Shown: positions 56,603 to 64,000 of the stretch, piece after piece | Layout of the letters: each line of letters starts with the position of its first letter | How positions within the stretch are numbered: the first letter of the stretch is position 1 | Source: Aestuariivita sp. | GTDB taxonomy: Bacteria > Pseudomonadota > Alphaproteobacteria > Rhodobacterales > Rhodobacteraceae | Length of the DNA: 64,000 nt | Reading direction: 5' to 3' | NCBI RefSeq assembly: GCF_021404545.1 | Contig: NZ_JAAWWD010000040.1 | Coordinates: forward strand, 1-64,000 | The notes under the pieces: model-generated | What the model was told of the DNA's origin: nothing | What the model saw: the letters and a program-made list of their open reading frames with translations, nothing else | The model's database searches: none | Translations under genes and position numbers: made by a program

Positions 56603-57580
56603 TCAATGGGGCGCGCGGGAGGTTTTGCCCGTCACGGCCTCATAGGCCGGGACCAGCAGGTTATGTGCAACCGGGATCAGCGCAAGGCCAAGGGCCAGCC
56701 CCAGAATGCCGTCCATCAGCGCGGTCGCCCCCCATTCCACAACGCCTTGGGCCCCTTGAGAGACGACATGGGCCAGGGTTTCGGCGATATGATGGATTGT
56801 GTCATAGAGCCAGGTCCAGCCCAGCACCTCAAGGCCGTGGATCAAGATCGACCCGCCGACCCAGAGCATCGCGGCCGTCCCGACCACCGTGAGCAACGTC
56901 AGGAGCTTTGGCATACCTCGCACCAGGGCGCGACCGGCGCCCCGACCCGCGCGGGTGAGCGCGTTCTGCGCCATCCAGAGCCCGACATCATCCATCTTCA
57001 CGATCAGCGCAACCGCGCCATAGACAAAGGCAGTGACCGCAACCCCGGCAAGCGCCAGTGCGGCCGCCTCGAACCACAGGCTGGAGGCGTCGATATTGCT
57101 GAGAATGATGGTCATGATTTCCGCCGAGAGGATGAAATCGGTCTTGATCGCCCCTTTGACCCGCGTCTCCTCCAGATGAACCGGATCGCCCACATCCAGG
57201 TCTTCCTCGACATGTTTACTGCGGTGAGGAAAGAGCCAATGAAACACTTTCTCCGCCCCTTCAAAGCACAGATATGCGCCACCCAGCATCAAGAGCGGCG
57301 TAATCACCCACGGCGCAAACGCGTTCAGCGCCAAAAGTGCCGGCAGCAGGATCACGAGCTTGTTGAAAAGCGATCCGCGCGTGATTTTCCAGATGATCGG
57401 CAGTTCGCGCTTGGCCTCGAACCCGGTGACGTATTTGGGGGTCACGGCGGCGTCATCAATCACAACACCGGCGACCTTGGTCCCCGCCTTGGCCGCCTGA
57501 GCGGCCACATCGTCGATGGAGGTCGCCGCCACCTTGGCGATCGCGGCCACATCATCCAACAATGCCAATAGTCCGCTCAT
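56603..57580 (-). CDS. DUF808 family membrane protein (YedI-like)
   Basis: 325-residue inner-membrane protein from ATG 57580 (MSGLLALLDDVAAIAKVAAT). It has six or more predicted helices: KLVILLPALLALNAFAPWVI, TPLLMLGGAYLCFEGAEKVF, MTIILSNIDASSLWFEAAAL, ALAGVAVTAFVYGAVALIVK, LLTLLTVVGTAAMLWVGGSI and ALMDGILGLALGLALIPVAH. The cytoplasmic loop (DVGDPVHLEETRVKGAIKTD) is conserved in DUF808. Function is unknown. Divergent from gap. Confidence 0.9.
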   Translation of the reverse strand: MSGLLALLDDVAAIAKVAATSIDDVAAQAAKAGTKVAGVVIDDAAVTPKYVTGFEAKRELPIIWKITRGSLFNKLVILLPALLALNAFAPWVITPLLMLGGAYLCFEGAEKVFHWLFPHRSKHVEEDLDVGDPVHLEETRVKGAIKTDFILSAEIMTIILSNIDASSLWFEAAALALAGVAVTAFVYGAVALIVKMDDVGLWMAQNALTRAGRGAGRALVRGMPKLLTLLTVVGTAAMLWVGGSILIHGLEVLGWTWLYDTIHHIAETLAHVVSQGAQGVVEWGATALMDGILGLALGLALIPVAHNLLVPAYEAVTGKTSRAPH

Positions 57581-57640
57581 CGCCTGCCCTTTCGCCTGAT
57601 TGACGCAGCTTAACGCATATCGGCCTCGATGCGATCCCAT

Positions 57641-57673
57641 TCGTTAGCGCAATCGGAAAGAGTTTGCGCTACC
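57641..57673 (+). promoter_or_regulatory. paired TAGCGCAA half-sites upstream of gap
   Basis: TCGTTAGCGCAATC (57641-57654) and TTTGCGCTACC (57663-57673) form an inverted pair, arms TAGCGCAA / TTTGCGCTA around a ~10-bp spacer, 100-130 bp before the gap ATG. Each arm resembles half of the TGTTAGCGCTAACA-type operator reported for the LacI-family central-carbon regulator (CceR/AkgR) of Rhodobacterales. Confidence 0.4.
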
Positions 57674-57773
57674 ACCTTCAAATTATGGCTCTTTTGCCCT
57701 TTTGAGGCAGGTCAGGCTTGTCTATACGCCGCCACAACACTCTGCCAAAACGCACGCGAAAGGAACCTCTGGG

Positions 57774-58772
57774 ATGACCATCACTGTCGGGATCAACGGG
57801 TTTGGCCGTATTGGCCGGTGCACTCTGTCTCACATCGCCGCAAGCGGGCGTGACGATATCCGTGTGGCCAAGATCAATGCAACCGGACCGCTGGAGACAG
57901 CCGCACATCTGATCAAATACGACAGCGTGCATGGCCGCTTTCCGGGCGCGGCCACCGTGGGCGACGGCACGCTCGATCTGGGACGTGGGCCGATGCAGGT
58001 GATGTCGACCTACGATCCGTCCGAGCTGGACTGGTCGGGCTGCGATGTGGTGCTGGAATGCACCGGCAAGTTCAATGATGGCGACAAGGCGCGCGTGCAT
58101 CTGGATCAAGGCGCGGGCAAGGTTCTGATCTCGGCCCCGGCCAAGAATGTCGAAAAGACCATCGTCTATGGTGTGAATGATGCGTTGCTGACAGCACAGG
58201 ACCGGATGATCTCGAACGGGTCCTGCACCACCAACTGCCTGGCGCCCGTGGCAAAGGTGCTCAATGACGCCTTTGGCATCGAAAGCGGGATCATGACCAC
58301 GATCCACGCCTATACGGGCGATCAGCCGACACTGGACCGGCGTCACAAGGATCTCTACCGCGCGCGCGCGGCGGCAATGGCGATGATCCCCACATCCACC
58401 GGCGCGGCCAAGGCTCTGGGCGAGGTGCTGCCCGAACTCAAGGGCAAGCTTGACGGGTCGGCCATTCGCGTGCCCACGCCGAATGTCAGTGCCGTGGACC
58501 TGACCTTTACCGCTGGGCGGGACGTGACCGCCGAAGAGGTCAATGCCGCTGTCAAATCCGCCGCCGAAGGGCGGATGAAAGGCGTGGTGGGGTACGAGCC
58601 CGCACCGTTGGTATCGATCGATTTCAACCATACCGAGGAAAGCTCGATCTTCGCGCCCGATCAGACCAGGGTCGTTGGGGGACGTCTGGTCCGGGTTCTG
58701 GCGTGGTATGACAATGAATGGGGCTTTTCGGTGCGCATGGCCGACGTCGCCGTGGCAATGGCCCGTGCCTGA
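57774..58772 (+). CDS. gap: type I glyceraldehyde-3-phosphate dehydrogenase
   Basis: 332-residue GAPDH, glycolysis/gluconeogenesis. Coenzyme loop VGINGFGRIGR (residues 5-15); catalytic Cys151 in SNGSCTTNCLAPV and His178 in TTIHAYTGDQ; AIRVPTPNVSAVDLTF near residue 228 and WYDNEWGFSVRM near the C-terminus. At the residue after the second strand (KINATGPLE), the usual Asp that binds the NAD ribose is Ala36, hinting at relaxed or NADP use. Start at 57774; an upstream extension is untypical. Followed by a GC-rich palindrome. Confidence 0.95.
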   Translation: MTITVGINGFGRIGRCTLSHIAASGRDDIRVAKINATGPLETAAHLIKYDSVHGRFPGAATVGDGTLDLGRGPMQVMSTYDPSELDWSGCDVVLECTGKFNDGDKARVHLDQGAGKVLISAPAKNVEKTIVYGVNDALLTAQDRMISNGSCTTNCLAPVAKVLNDAFGIESGIMTTIHAYTGDQPTLDRRHKDLYRARAAAMAMIPTSTGAAKALGEVLPELKGKLDGSAIRVPTPNVSAVDLTFTAGRDVTAEEVNAAVKSAAEGRMKGVVGYEPAPLVSIDFNHTEESSIFAPDQTRVVGGRLVRVLAWYDNEWGFSVRMADVAVAMARA

Positions 58773-58789
58773 CCAAATGCGCTGATGTC

Positions 58790-58847
58790 GTAGGGCGGGA
58801 TTTATCCCGCCCCCCCCGGACGGGCGGCGGGGTGAACCCCGCCCTAC
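58790..58847. repeat. REP-like GC-rich nested palindrome behind gap
   Basis: Outer arms GTAGGGCGGG (58790-58799) and CCCGCCCTAC (58838-58847) are perfect complements. Inside are two further palindromes, GGCGGGAT-TT-ATCCCGCC and GGCGGGGT-GA-ACCCCGCC, each able to form its own hairpin. The single copy here sits 18 bp after the gap stop and may double as its terminator. Confidence 0.65.
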
Positions 58848-58919
58848 GGGCCGTTGCGCTTGAAGAGACCGGCCCGCTCAGGCATACCCGCTCAGAGCTA
58901 TTCAACAGGCGCGCCGCCC

Positions 58920-59063
58920 ATGACAAACCCCATCGCAGCCGTATTGGGCGCCCTGATCCTGATTGCGCTGGCCATAGATGTGGCCTTTTACGAGACCGAA
59001 CATCTGTTGTTTCTGGCCCGCAAATTCGCCGATCTTCTGGAGTGGTTGGCCTTCTGGCGCTAG
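58920..59063 (+). CDS. small membrane protein, 47 residues, unknown function
   Basis: MTNPIAAVLGALILIALAID followed by VAFYETEHLLFLARKFADLL and a short aromatic end (EWLAFWR). One transmembrane helix (residues 4-24) and a second amphipathic segment. Located 150 bp after gap and convergent with coaD. No recognised domain. The clean hydrophobic helix and start context support a real gene. Confidence 0.55.
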   Translation: MTNPIAAVLGALILIALAIDVAFYETEHLLFLARKFADLLEWLAFWR

Positions 59064-59166
59064 GATCTGCCCGGAGAACCGTGCAGAGCCAACGCCTCCC
59101 CCCCACAAATGTCAAACGCATGAGGGCCGAAAGCCCGCCTGCACCGCATCCGGCATCCGCATCCGC

Positions 59167-59661
59167 TTACCTGCCGAGGCGGTCTTTCAGCGCGGTATTG
59201 ACCGGCGGGGTCACGAATTTCGATACATCCCCGCCCAGCCGTGCGATCTCCTTGACCAGCTTGGACGCAATCGCCTGGTGGCGCGCTTCGGCCATCAAAA
59301 AGACCGTCTCGATGCTGTTGTCCAGTGCGCGGTTCATGCCGACCATCTGAAACTCATACTCGAAATCCGCCACCGCGCGCAGACCCCGGATAATCACCTG
59401 CGCGCCCACATCGCGCGCGCAGTCAATCAGCAGGTTCTCGAACGGATGGGCAACGATTTCAGTATCGGTATGCTCGGACAACGCCGCGCATTCGCTTTCG
59501 ATCATGGCCACACGCTCTTCCAGCGAAAAAAGCGGCCCCTTGTCGCGATTGATCGCAACCCCGATCACCAGGCGGTCCACCAATGGCGTGGCGCGGCGAA
59601 TAATGTCCATATGTCCCAGCGTGATCGGGTCAAAGGTACCCGGATAAAGGCCGATGCGCAT
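59167..59661 (-). CDS. coaD: phosphopantetheine adenylyltransferase
   Basis: Penultimate step of coenzyme A synthesis. 164 residues from ATG 59661 (MRIGLYPGTFDPITLGHMDI), which carries the nucleotide-binding T/HxGH motif (TLGH). IIRGLRAVADFEYEFQM near residue 86 is the phosphopantetheine loop. The C-terminal SKLVKEIARLGGDVSKFV is typical. A longer start at 59697 would add 12 residues without support. Convergent with the small membrane protein gene. Confidence 0.96.
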   Translation of the reverse strand: MRIGLYPGTFDPITLGHMDIIRRATPLVDRLVIGVAINRDKGPLFSLEERVAMIESECAALSEHTDTEIVAHPFENLLIDCARDVGAQVIIRGLRAVADFEYEFQMVGMNRALDNSIETVFLMAEARHQAIASKLVKEIARLGGDVSKFVTPPVNTALKDRLGR

Positions 59662-59790
59662 GGGGTCTTCCTTCATGTCCCTGATTTTGCCGCGCACGCA
59701 AACATGAACGGCAGATCAGTGCAAGGGCAGATTGGCAGGCCGTGGCCGGGTGGCTGCCTCACGGGCACATGGCCAAAGACGCTCTCGGGC

Positions 59791-60225
59791 TCAATGGCCC
59801 ATGATCATCCCTTCCAGAGCGTTTTTTTCCATCGCCAGTTCCGACAGCCGGGCCTTGACCACATCGCCCAATGTGATCAATCCGATCATCCGTCCGTCCT
59901 CGACCACGGGCATATGCCGAAAACGGCCATCGGTCATGAGGCCCAGCACCTCATCGGCCCGCATCTCGACCGTGGCGGTGACCAGGTCCCGGGTCATGAA
60001 ATCCGACACCTGCCGGGCCAGACAGCCCGCACCGGTCCGGGCCAGTTCGCGCACGATATCGCGTTCTGACAAGATGCCTTGGGCGGTCACGCCATCGGCC
60101 GACACCACCACGCCGCCGATACGGTTTTCGGCCAGAACGGCGGCCGCCTCCGACACCAGGGCACCGGGCTTGACCGTGAACACATCGGCGCTGGCCTTTG
60201 ACTTGAGGATCTGTTGAACGCGCAT
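59791..60225 (-). CDS. CBS domain protein
   Basis: 144 residues from ATG 60225 (MRVQQILKSKASADVFTVKP). Two CBS motifs form a Bateman module: GALVSEAAAVLAENRIGGVV (~20-40) with GVTAQGILSERDIVRELART, and TVEMRADEVLGLMTDGRFRH (~85-105) with MPVVEDGRMIGLITLGDVVK. Such stand-alone modules bind adenine nucleotides and sense energy state; no fused effector domain is present. Its target is unknown. Confidence 0.9.
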   Translation of the reverse strand: MRVQQILKSKASADVFTVKPGALVSEAAAVLAENRIGGVVVSADGVTAQGILSERDIVRELARTGAGCLARQVSDFMTRDLVTATVEMRADEVLGLMTDGRFRHMPVVEDGRMIGLITLGDVVKARLSELAMEKNALEGMIMGH

Positions 60226-60294
60226 ATGGCCTCTCTCCGAAATAACCGTCCCTATCTCAAAGGGTTGCCATAATGGCACGACCTGTCAAGGATT

Positions 60295-61191
60295 TCACGC
60301 CTCGGCCTCGAGCCGGGCCACCTCATCGCGCAGTTCTGAGCGGATAATCTCCGACATCCGGGTGAGCCGGTCACTGCGCAGGTCGCTCTTGTGGCGCACC
60401 AGATAAAAGCTGCGCGTGAGGCTGATCTGATCGGGCAGCACCTTGCACAGATCGGGATGCGCAGACAGCGCGAAATCATGGGCGACGCACAGACCGTCGC
60501 CCTGAGCCGCCAGCCTGAGCTGCACCAGCACCGAATTCGACGCCAGCGCCAAGCGGTCGAGCTCCAGATCACGCAGATAGTCCAGCTCAGCATCGTAAAT
60601 CATATCCGGGATGTAGCCGATGAATCGGTGGGCTCTGAGGTCCGCAATCGTCTCAATCGCCGGGCGGGCGCGCAGATATGGCCGCGCGCCAACGATGTGC
60701 AGCTTATAATCAGTGATCTTTTCGACGTGGAACTGCCCCGCGGTCGGCGGGCTGACGGTAATGGCCATATCCGCCTCGCGCCGGTTGAGATTGACCACGC
60801 GCGGCAGGGCGACGATCTGGATGTCGAGATCGACATTGGCCCGCGCCACGCGTGAGCAGACCCGCGAGAGCACGTAATTGGCACAGCCATCCGGCGCGCC
60901 GATCCGGATCTGTCCGGCCAGCGAATCGTCCGGACCGCTCAGCGCCTCGACACCCGCGCGCATCGCGCGCTCGGCCTCTTCGGCATGGCCGAGAAGGCGC
61001 TCTCCAGCGGCCGTCAGCAGATAGCCCTGGGGCGATTTCAGAAACAGCGCCGCCTCTATTGCCGCTTCCAGCCGCGCGATGCGGCGCCCCACCGTGGCCG
61101 GATCCATCATCAGCCGCTTGCCCGCACCCGACAGGCTTTCTTCGCGCGCAACACACAGAAATACACGCAGATCGTCCCAATGCGGATCCAT
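60295..61191 (-). CDS. LysR family transcriptional regulator (divergent from mmsA)
   Basis: 298-residue LysR regulator. HTH residues 1-60 (WDDLRVFLCVAREESLSGAG, MMDPATVGRRIARLEAAIEA); the effector domain begins near residue 90 (GQIRIGAPDGCANYVLSRVC). Divergent from mmsA over 111 bp, which is the usual layout for a valine or methylmalonate-semialdehyde pathway regulator. Confidence 0.92.
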   Translation of the reverse strand: MDPHWDDLRVFLCVAREESLSGAGKRLMMDPATVGRRIARLEAAIEAALFLKSPQGYLLTAAGERLLGHAEEAERAMRAGVEALSGPDDSLAGQIRIGAPDGCANYVLSRVCSRVARANVDLDIQIVALPRVVNLNRREADMAITVSPPTAGQFHVEKITDYKLHIVGARPYLRARPAIETIADLRAHRFIGYIPDMIYDAELDYLRDLELDRLALASNSVLVQLRLAAQGDGLCVAHDFALSAHPDLCKVLPDQISLTRSFYLVRHKSDLRSDRLTRMSEIIRSELRDEVARLEAEA

Positions 61192-61302
61192 GTCCCTCCC
61201 CCTATCCCGTCATTTCTGCAAAGTGTTTTTGAAATCTTGCCTCTGTTCATTGGATTATTGCAAGCCTATCGTTTCGCCACTCATTTCTCGGGAGGAAGAC
61301 CG

Positions 61303-62802
61303 ATGCAGGAACTGACCCATTATCTGGACGGCGCCCATGTCAAAGGGACGTCTGGCCGCTTTGCCGATGTGATGAACCCCGCCACCGGTGAGGTGCAGGC
61401 CCAAACGCCGCTCGCCTCGGCCGCCGAGGTTGACGCGGCCGTGCAACTGGCCGCCGCCGCCCAGCCCGGCTGGGCTGCCACCAACCCGCAGCGTCGGGCA
61501 CGGGTGCTGATGAAATTCGTGGATCTGCTGAATCGCGACATGGACAAACTGGCCGAAGCACTCAGCCGCGAACATGGCAAGACCCTGCCGGATGCGGCAG
61601 GCGACGTGCAGCGCGGGCTTGAGGTCGTGGAATACTGCATCGGCGCGCCGCAGATGCTGAAAGGCGAGTTCACCGATTCAGCGGGCCCCGGCATCGACAT
61701 GTATTCGATGCGCCAGCCCCTGGGTGTGACGGCGGGCATCACGCCCTTCAACTTCCCCGCGATGATCCCGATGTGGATGTTCGCGCCCGCGATTGCCTGC
61801 GGCAACGCGTTCATCCTCAAACCAAGCGAACGTGACCCTTCGGTCCCGCTGATGCTGGCCGAACTGATGGAGGAGGCGGGCCTGCCCAAGGGTATCTTGC
61901 AAGTCGTCAATGGCGACAAGGAGGCGGTGGACGCCATCCTGCACCATCCGGTCATCCAGTCCATCGGCTTTGTCGGCTCGACCCCGATTGCCGAATACAT
62001 CTATGCCACCGGATGCGCGAACGGCAAACGGGTGCAGTGTTTTGGCGGTGCCAAGAACCACATGATCATCATGCCCGATGCGGATTTGGACCAGGCCGCC
62101 GATGCACTGGTGGGCGCGGGCTACGGAGCAGCCGGCGAGCGCTGCATGGCGATCTCGGTGGCGGTGCCCGTGGGCGACGAGACCGCCGACCGGCTGATCG
62201 AAAAGCTGGTTCCGCGCATCGAAAAGCTCAAGGTCGGACCTTACACCGCGGGCAAGGACGTCGATTACGGCCCTGTGGTCACTGCCGCGGCCAAAGCCAA
62301 TATCGAACGTCTGGTTCAAACCGGGATCGACCAGGGCGCCAAGCTGGTTGTCGATGGGCGGGGTTTCAAATTGCAGGGCTATGAGGACGGATTCTTCATC
62401 GGCCCGCATCTGTTCGACCACGCGACCAAGGATATGGATATCTACAAACAAGAGATCTTTGGCCCGGTCCTGACCACCGTGCGTGCGCAAACCTATGAAG
62501 AGGCGATCGGCCTCGCCATGGACCACGAATACGGCAATGGCACCGCGATCTTTACCCGCGACGGCGATGCGGCGCGCGATTTCGCCAATCGCATCAACGT
62601 GGGCATGGTCGGGGTGAATGTACCGATCCCCGTGCCACTGGCCTATCACACCTTTGGCGGCTGGAAGAAATCGGTCTTTGGCGATCTCAACCAGCATGGG
62701 CCGGATGCGTTCAAGTTCTACACCCGGACCAAGATGGTCACCGCGCGCTGGCCATCGGGGATCAAAGAGGGCGGCGAGTTTTCCATTCCGGTCATGGAGT
62801 GA
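61303..62802 (+). CDS. mmsA: CoA-acylating methylmalonate-semialdehyde dehydrogenase
   Basis: Oxidises methylmalonate semialdehyde to propionyl-CoA with NAD and CoA, in valine and inositol catabolism. 499 residues from ATG 61303, preceded by a strong GGAGGA (61291-61296). GITPFNFPAMIPMWMFAPAI near residue 147 and the catalytic Cys281 (GAAGERCMAISVAVP) are family signatures; FVGSTPIAEYIY near 225 binds the coenzyme and EIFGPVLTTVRAQTYEEAIG near 385 completes the domain. Ends at an intrinsic terminator. Confidence 0.96.
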   Translation: MQELTHYLDGAHVKGTSGRFADVMNPATGEVQAQTPLASAAEVDAAVQLAAAAQPGWAATNPQRRARVLMKFVDLLNRDMDKLAEALSREHGKTLPDAAGDVQRGLEVVEYCIGAPQMLKGEFTDSAGPGIDMYSMRQPLGVTAGITPFNFPAMIPMWMFAPAIACGNAFILKPSERDPSVPLMLAELMEEAGLPKGILQVVNGDKEAVDAILHHPVIQSIGFVGSTPIAEYIYATGCANGKRVQCFGGAKNHMIIMPDADLDQAADALVGAGYGAAGERCMAISVAVPVGDETADRLIEKLVPRIEKLKVGPYTAGKDVDYGPVVTAAAKANIERLVQTGIDQGAKLVVDGRGFKLQGYEDGFFIGPHLFDHATKDMDIYKQEIFGPVLTTVRAQTYEEAIGLAMDHEYGNGTAIFTRDGDAARDFANRINVGMVGVNVPIPVPLAYHTFGGWKKSVFGDLNQHGPDAFKFYTRTKMVTARWPSGIKEGGEFSIPVME

Positions 62803-62848
62803 AACGGATCCGGCTGTAGGATCGGATCACTTGAGACCCTGCAAGGAC

Positions 62849-62882
62849 AAGGGGGTGCGCCATCAGGCTGCACCCCCTTTTT
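62849..62882 (+). terminator. mmsA intrinsic terminator
   Basis: GGGGGTGC (62851-62858) pairs with GCACCCCC (62870-62877), with an inner GCC/GGC and a T bulge, then a five-T run (62878-62882). It begins ~50 nt past the mmsA stop. Confidence 0.9.
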
Positions 62883-63013
62883 GCGGTGCCTCACGGGTGA
62901 GGATGGTGGGGACCGCCCACAGAATTGTGACTCAGAAGGAACTTTTCGCCGCCCTCCGTTGATTGTACATATGCGCAAGAGAAAAGCCAAACAGGCCATC
63001 ACAGGAGCGTCTC

Positions 63014-63622
63014 ATGTCGAAAATCCGTATGTCGCGGAGGTCGATGCTGATCGGTACGGGAGCTGTCCTGGCCACGCCCGCACTGGTGCGTGCACAGACC
63101 CCCGAATTGTGGAACGAAGCCTTTCCCCAGACCGAACCTGCGATCCGCGACCGCCCGCCCGCGCGGCGCAACACCTCGTCCTTCCGCAGCCAACGCTGGC
63201 AGGATTACTTTGACAGGATCGGCACCGGCGCGATCCTGTGCGACATCACAAGCCGTGCCGTGCATTACTGGGGCCCGGACGGTACCTATCGCCTCTACCC
63301 CTCGTCGGTGCCGATGACCGATGAGCTGACCCGTCGGGGCCGCAGTTCGATCGTGCGCAAGCGCCCCGATCCGACCTGGACACCCACCGCCAATATGCGC
63401 AAACGCGACCCGTCCCTGCCCGCCTTCATGCCCGCGGGTCCCGGCAACCCGCTGGGCACCCACGCGATGTATCTGAGCTGGCCTGCCTATCTGATCCACG
63501 GCACCCATGACACGCGCAAGATCGGGCGGCAAAGCTCGTCGGGCTGTATCGGTCTCTATAACCCGCATATCGAAGAGCTGTACGGCCTGACCGCCATCGG
63601 CACCCAGGTCCTGCTGCTCTGA
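63014..63622 (+). CDS. L,D-transpeptidase (YkuD family), Tat-like signal
   Basis: 202-residue peptidoglycan cross-linking or anchoring enzyme. N-terminus MSRRSMLIGTGAVLATPALV suggests a Tat-type signal with a twin-Arg-like SRRSM. The YkuD domain (~80-200) ends in the catalytic Cys178: LIHGTHDTRKIGRQSSSGCI, followed by GLYNPHIEELYGL. The active-site motif reads SSSGCIGLYN, with Gly at the position where most members have Arg (SxGCxR). Starts at ATG 63014, preceded by CACAGGAGCG. Confidence 0.92.
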   Translation: MSKIRMSRRSMLIGTGAVLATPALVRAQTPELWNEAFPQTEPAIRDRPPARRNTSSFRSQRWQDYFDRIGTGAILCDITSRAVHYWGPDGTYRLYPSSVPMTDELTRRGRSSIVRKRPDPTWTPTANMRKRDPSLPAFMPAGPGNPLGTHAMYLSWPAYLIHGTHDTRKIGRQSSSGCIGLYNPHIEELYGLTAIGTQVLLL

Positions 63623-63829
63623 GGGCAGCCAACCGCTGATCCCTGCATAGACCTGCCCCAGCCCGCCGCTGCGGGCGCGTTTGATGTCCGGTCAGACCGG
63701 CCATGCGATCATCCGAAGATCTTGCAAGGCCGTCTTCCCGATCCCCGGGTCCCTTTGCGCAGTCCCGATCACGTGCTAGGCAGGTGTTTACCATTTGCAG
63801 AGCGGCATCTGGAACAGGGAGGTCCATCA

Positions 63830-64000
63830 GTGCAAGACAGCTACACACTCGGGATCGAGGAAGAATACCTTCTGGTGGATCGCGACAGTCTCGACCTGGT
63901 CGAGGCGCCCGACGCCCTGATGGCGGCCTGCAAGAGCGAACTTGACGAGCAGGTCAGCCCCGAATTTCTGCAATGCCAGATCGAGATCGGCACCAAGGTC
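63830..64000 (+). CDS. carboxylate-amine ligase (GCS2/YbdK-type), cut by window end
   Basis: First 57 residues of a glutamate-cysteine-ligase-2-type enzyme. GTG at 63830, preceded by an AGGGAGG ribosome-binding site. [13 protein letters not shown] near residue 4 is the family N-terminal motif, in which the acidic EEE binds metal, and [10 protein letters not shown] follows at the edge. The family is ~370 residues and makes a weak gamma-glutamyl ligase activity; the physiological substrate is unclear. The 207 bp upstream show no gene. Confidence 0.85.
   Translation, partial: MQDSYTLGIEEEYLLVDRDSLDLVEAPDALMAACKSELDEQVSPEFLQCQIEIGTKV

Noticed and set aside
62936-62960. EcfG-type general stress promoter (GGAAC ... 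CGTT) before the L,D-transpeptidase
   Set aside because: The spacer is 14 bp, short of the 16-17 bp used by this sigma factor group; likely chance.

Overview
The window is a high-GC alphaproteobacterial chromosome segment, most consistent with the Rhodobacteraceae (Roseobacter group). This rests on the gene set and order: B12-dependent ribonucleotide reductase nrdJ, trpGDC-moaC-moeA-lexA with convergent comEC, gltX-gltA, the fused indolepyruvate oxidoreductase with a divergent LysR gene, mmsA with a divergent LysR gene, a gene-transfer-agent (GTA)-type endolysin/holin pair, and GAAC-N7-GAAC (GTTC-N7-GTTC on the other strand) upstream of lexA, which is the alphaproteobacterial SOS box. It is ordinary core chromosome. 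I see no prophage, IS element, plasmid function, rRNA operon or CRISPR array.

Layout. 1-5.4 kb: a cut-off M20 amidohydrolase whose last ~80 bases look like sequencing artefact, mazG, an FkbM methyltransferase, a nucleoside hydrolase overlapping a GNAT gene, and selO. 5.8-9.5 kb: nrdJ with a palindromic, NrdR-like upstream region. 10-15.3 kb: a lipoprotein, tRNA-Pro(TGG) behind a cold-shock/DUF192 pair, pdxH, fabI, a xanthine phosphoribosyltransferase and an aminotransferase. 15.3-26.7 kb: a PpiD-like chaperone and trpE, two small proteins, a divergent polysaccharide deacetylase, then the tight operon trpG-trpD-trpC-moaC-moeA, and lexA. 26.7-33.7 kb: comEC, gltX, gltA, a decayed serine beta-lactamase-like gene and a LytTR membrane regulator. 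33.7-41.7 kb (minus strand): argC, ccmE, GTA-type endolysin and holin, ccmF, ccmH and a paaG-like gene, with murI and an acyltransferase upstream. 41.8-53.4 kb: the 1139-residue oxidoreductase, LysR, a candidate sRNA, an APH-like kinase, purL, bolA, a small membrane protein, grxD, a decayed SDR/LysR pair, zapA and a coiled-coil partner. 53.6-64 kb: tkt, a WYL regulator, DUF808, gap, coaD, a CBS protein, LysR/mmsA, an L,D-transpeptidase and the start of a carboxylate-amine ligase.

Functional themes are tryptophan and molybdenum cofactor synthesis, cytochrome c maturation, central carbon metabolism (tkt, gap, gltA, mmsA), nucleotide metabolism (nrdJ, purL, gpt, mazG, nucleoside hydrolase) and Fe-S/redox handling (bolA-grxD). 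The most interesting non-coding signals are a probable ~80-nt sRNA at 46350-46432, two families of dispersed hairpin repeats that lie next to gene ends, a GC-rich palindrome behind gap, and operator-like inverted repeats upstream of nrdJ and gap. Three genes are clearly decayed: the beta-lactamase-like gene, the SDR gene and its divergent LysR partner.
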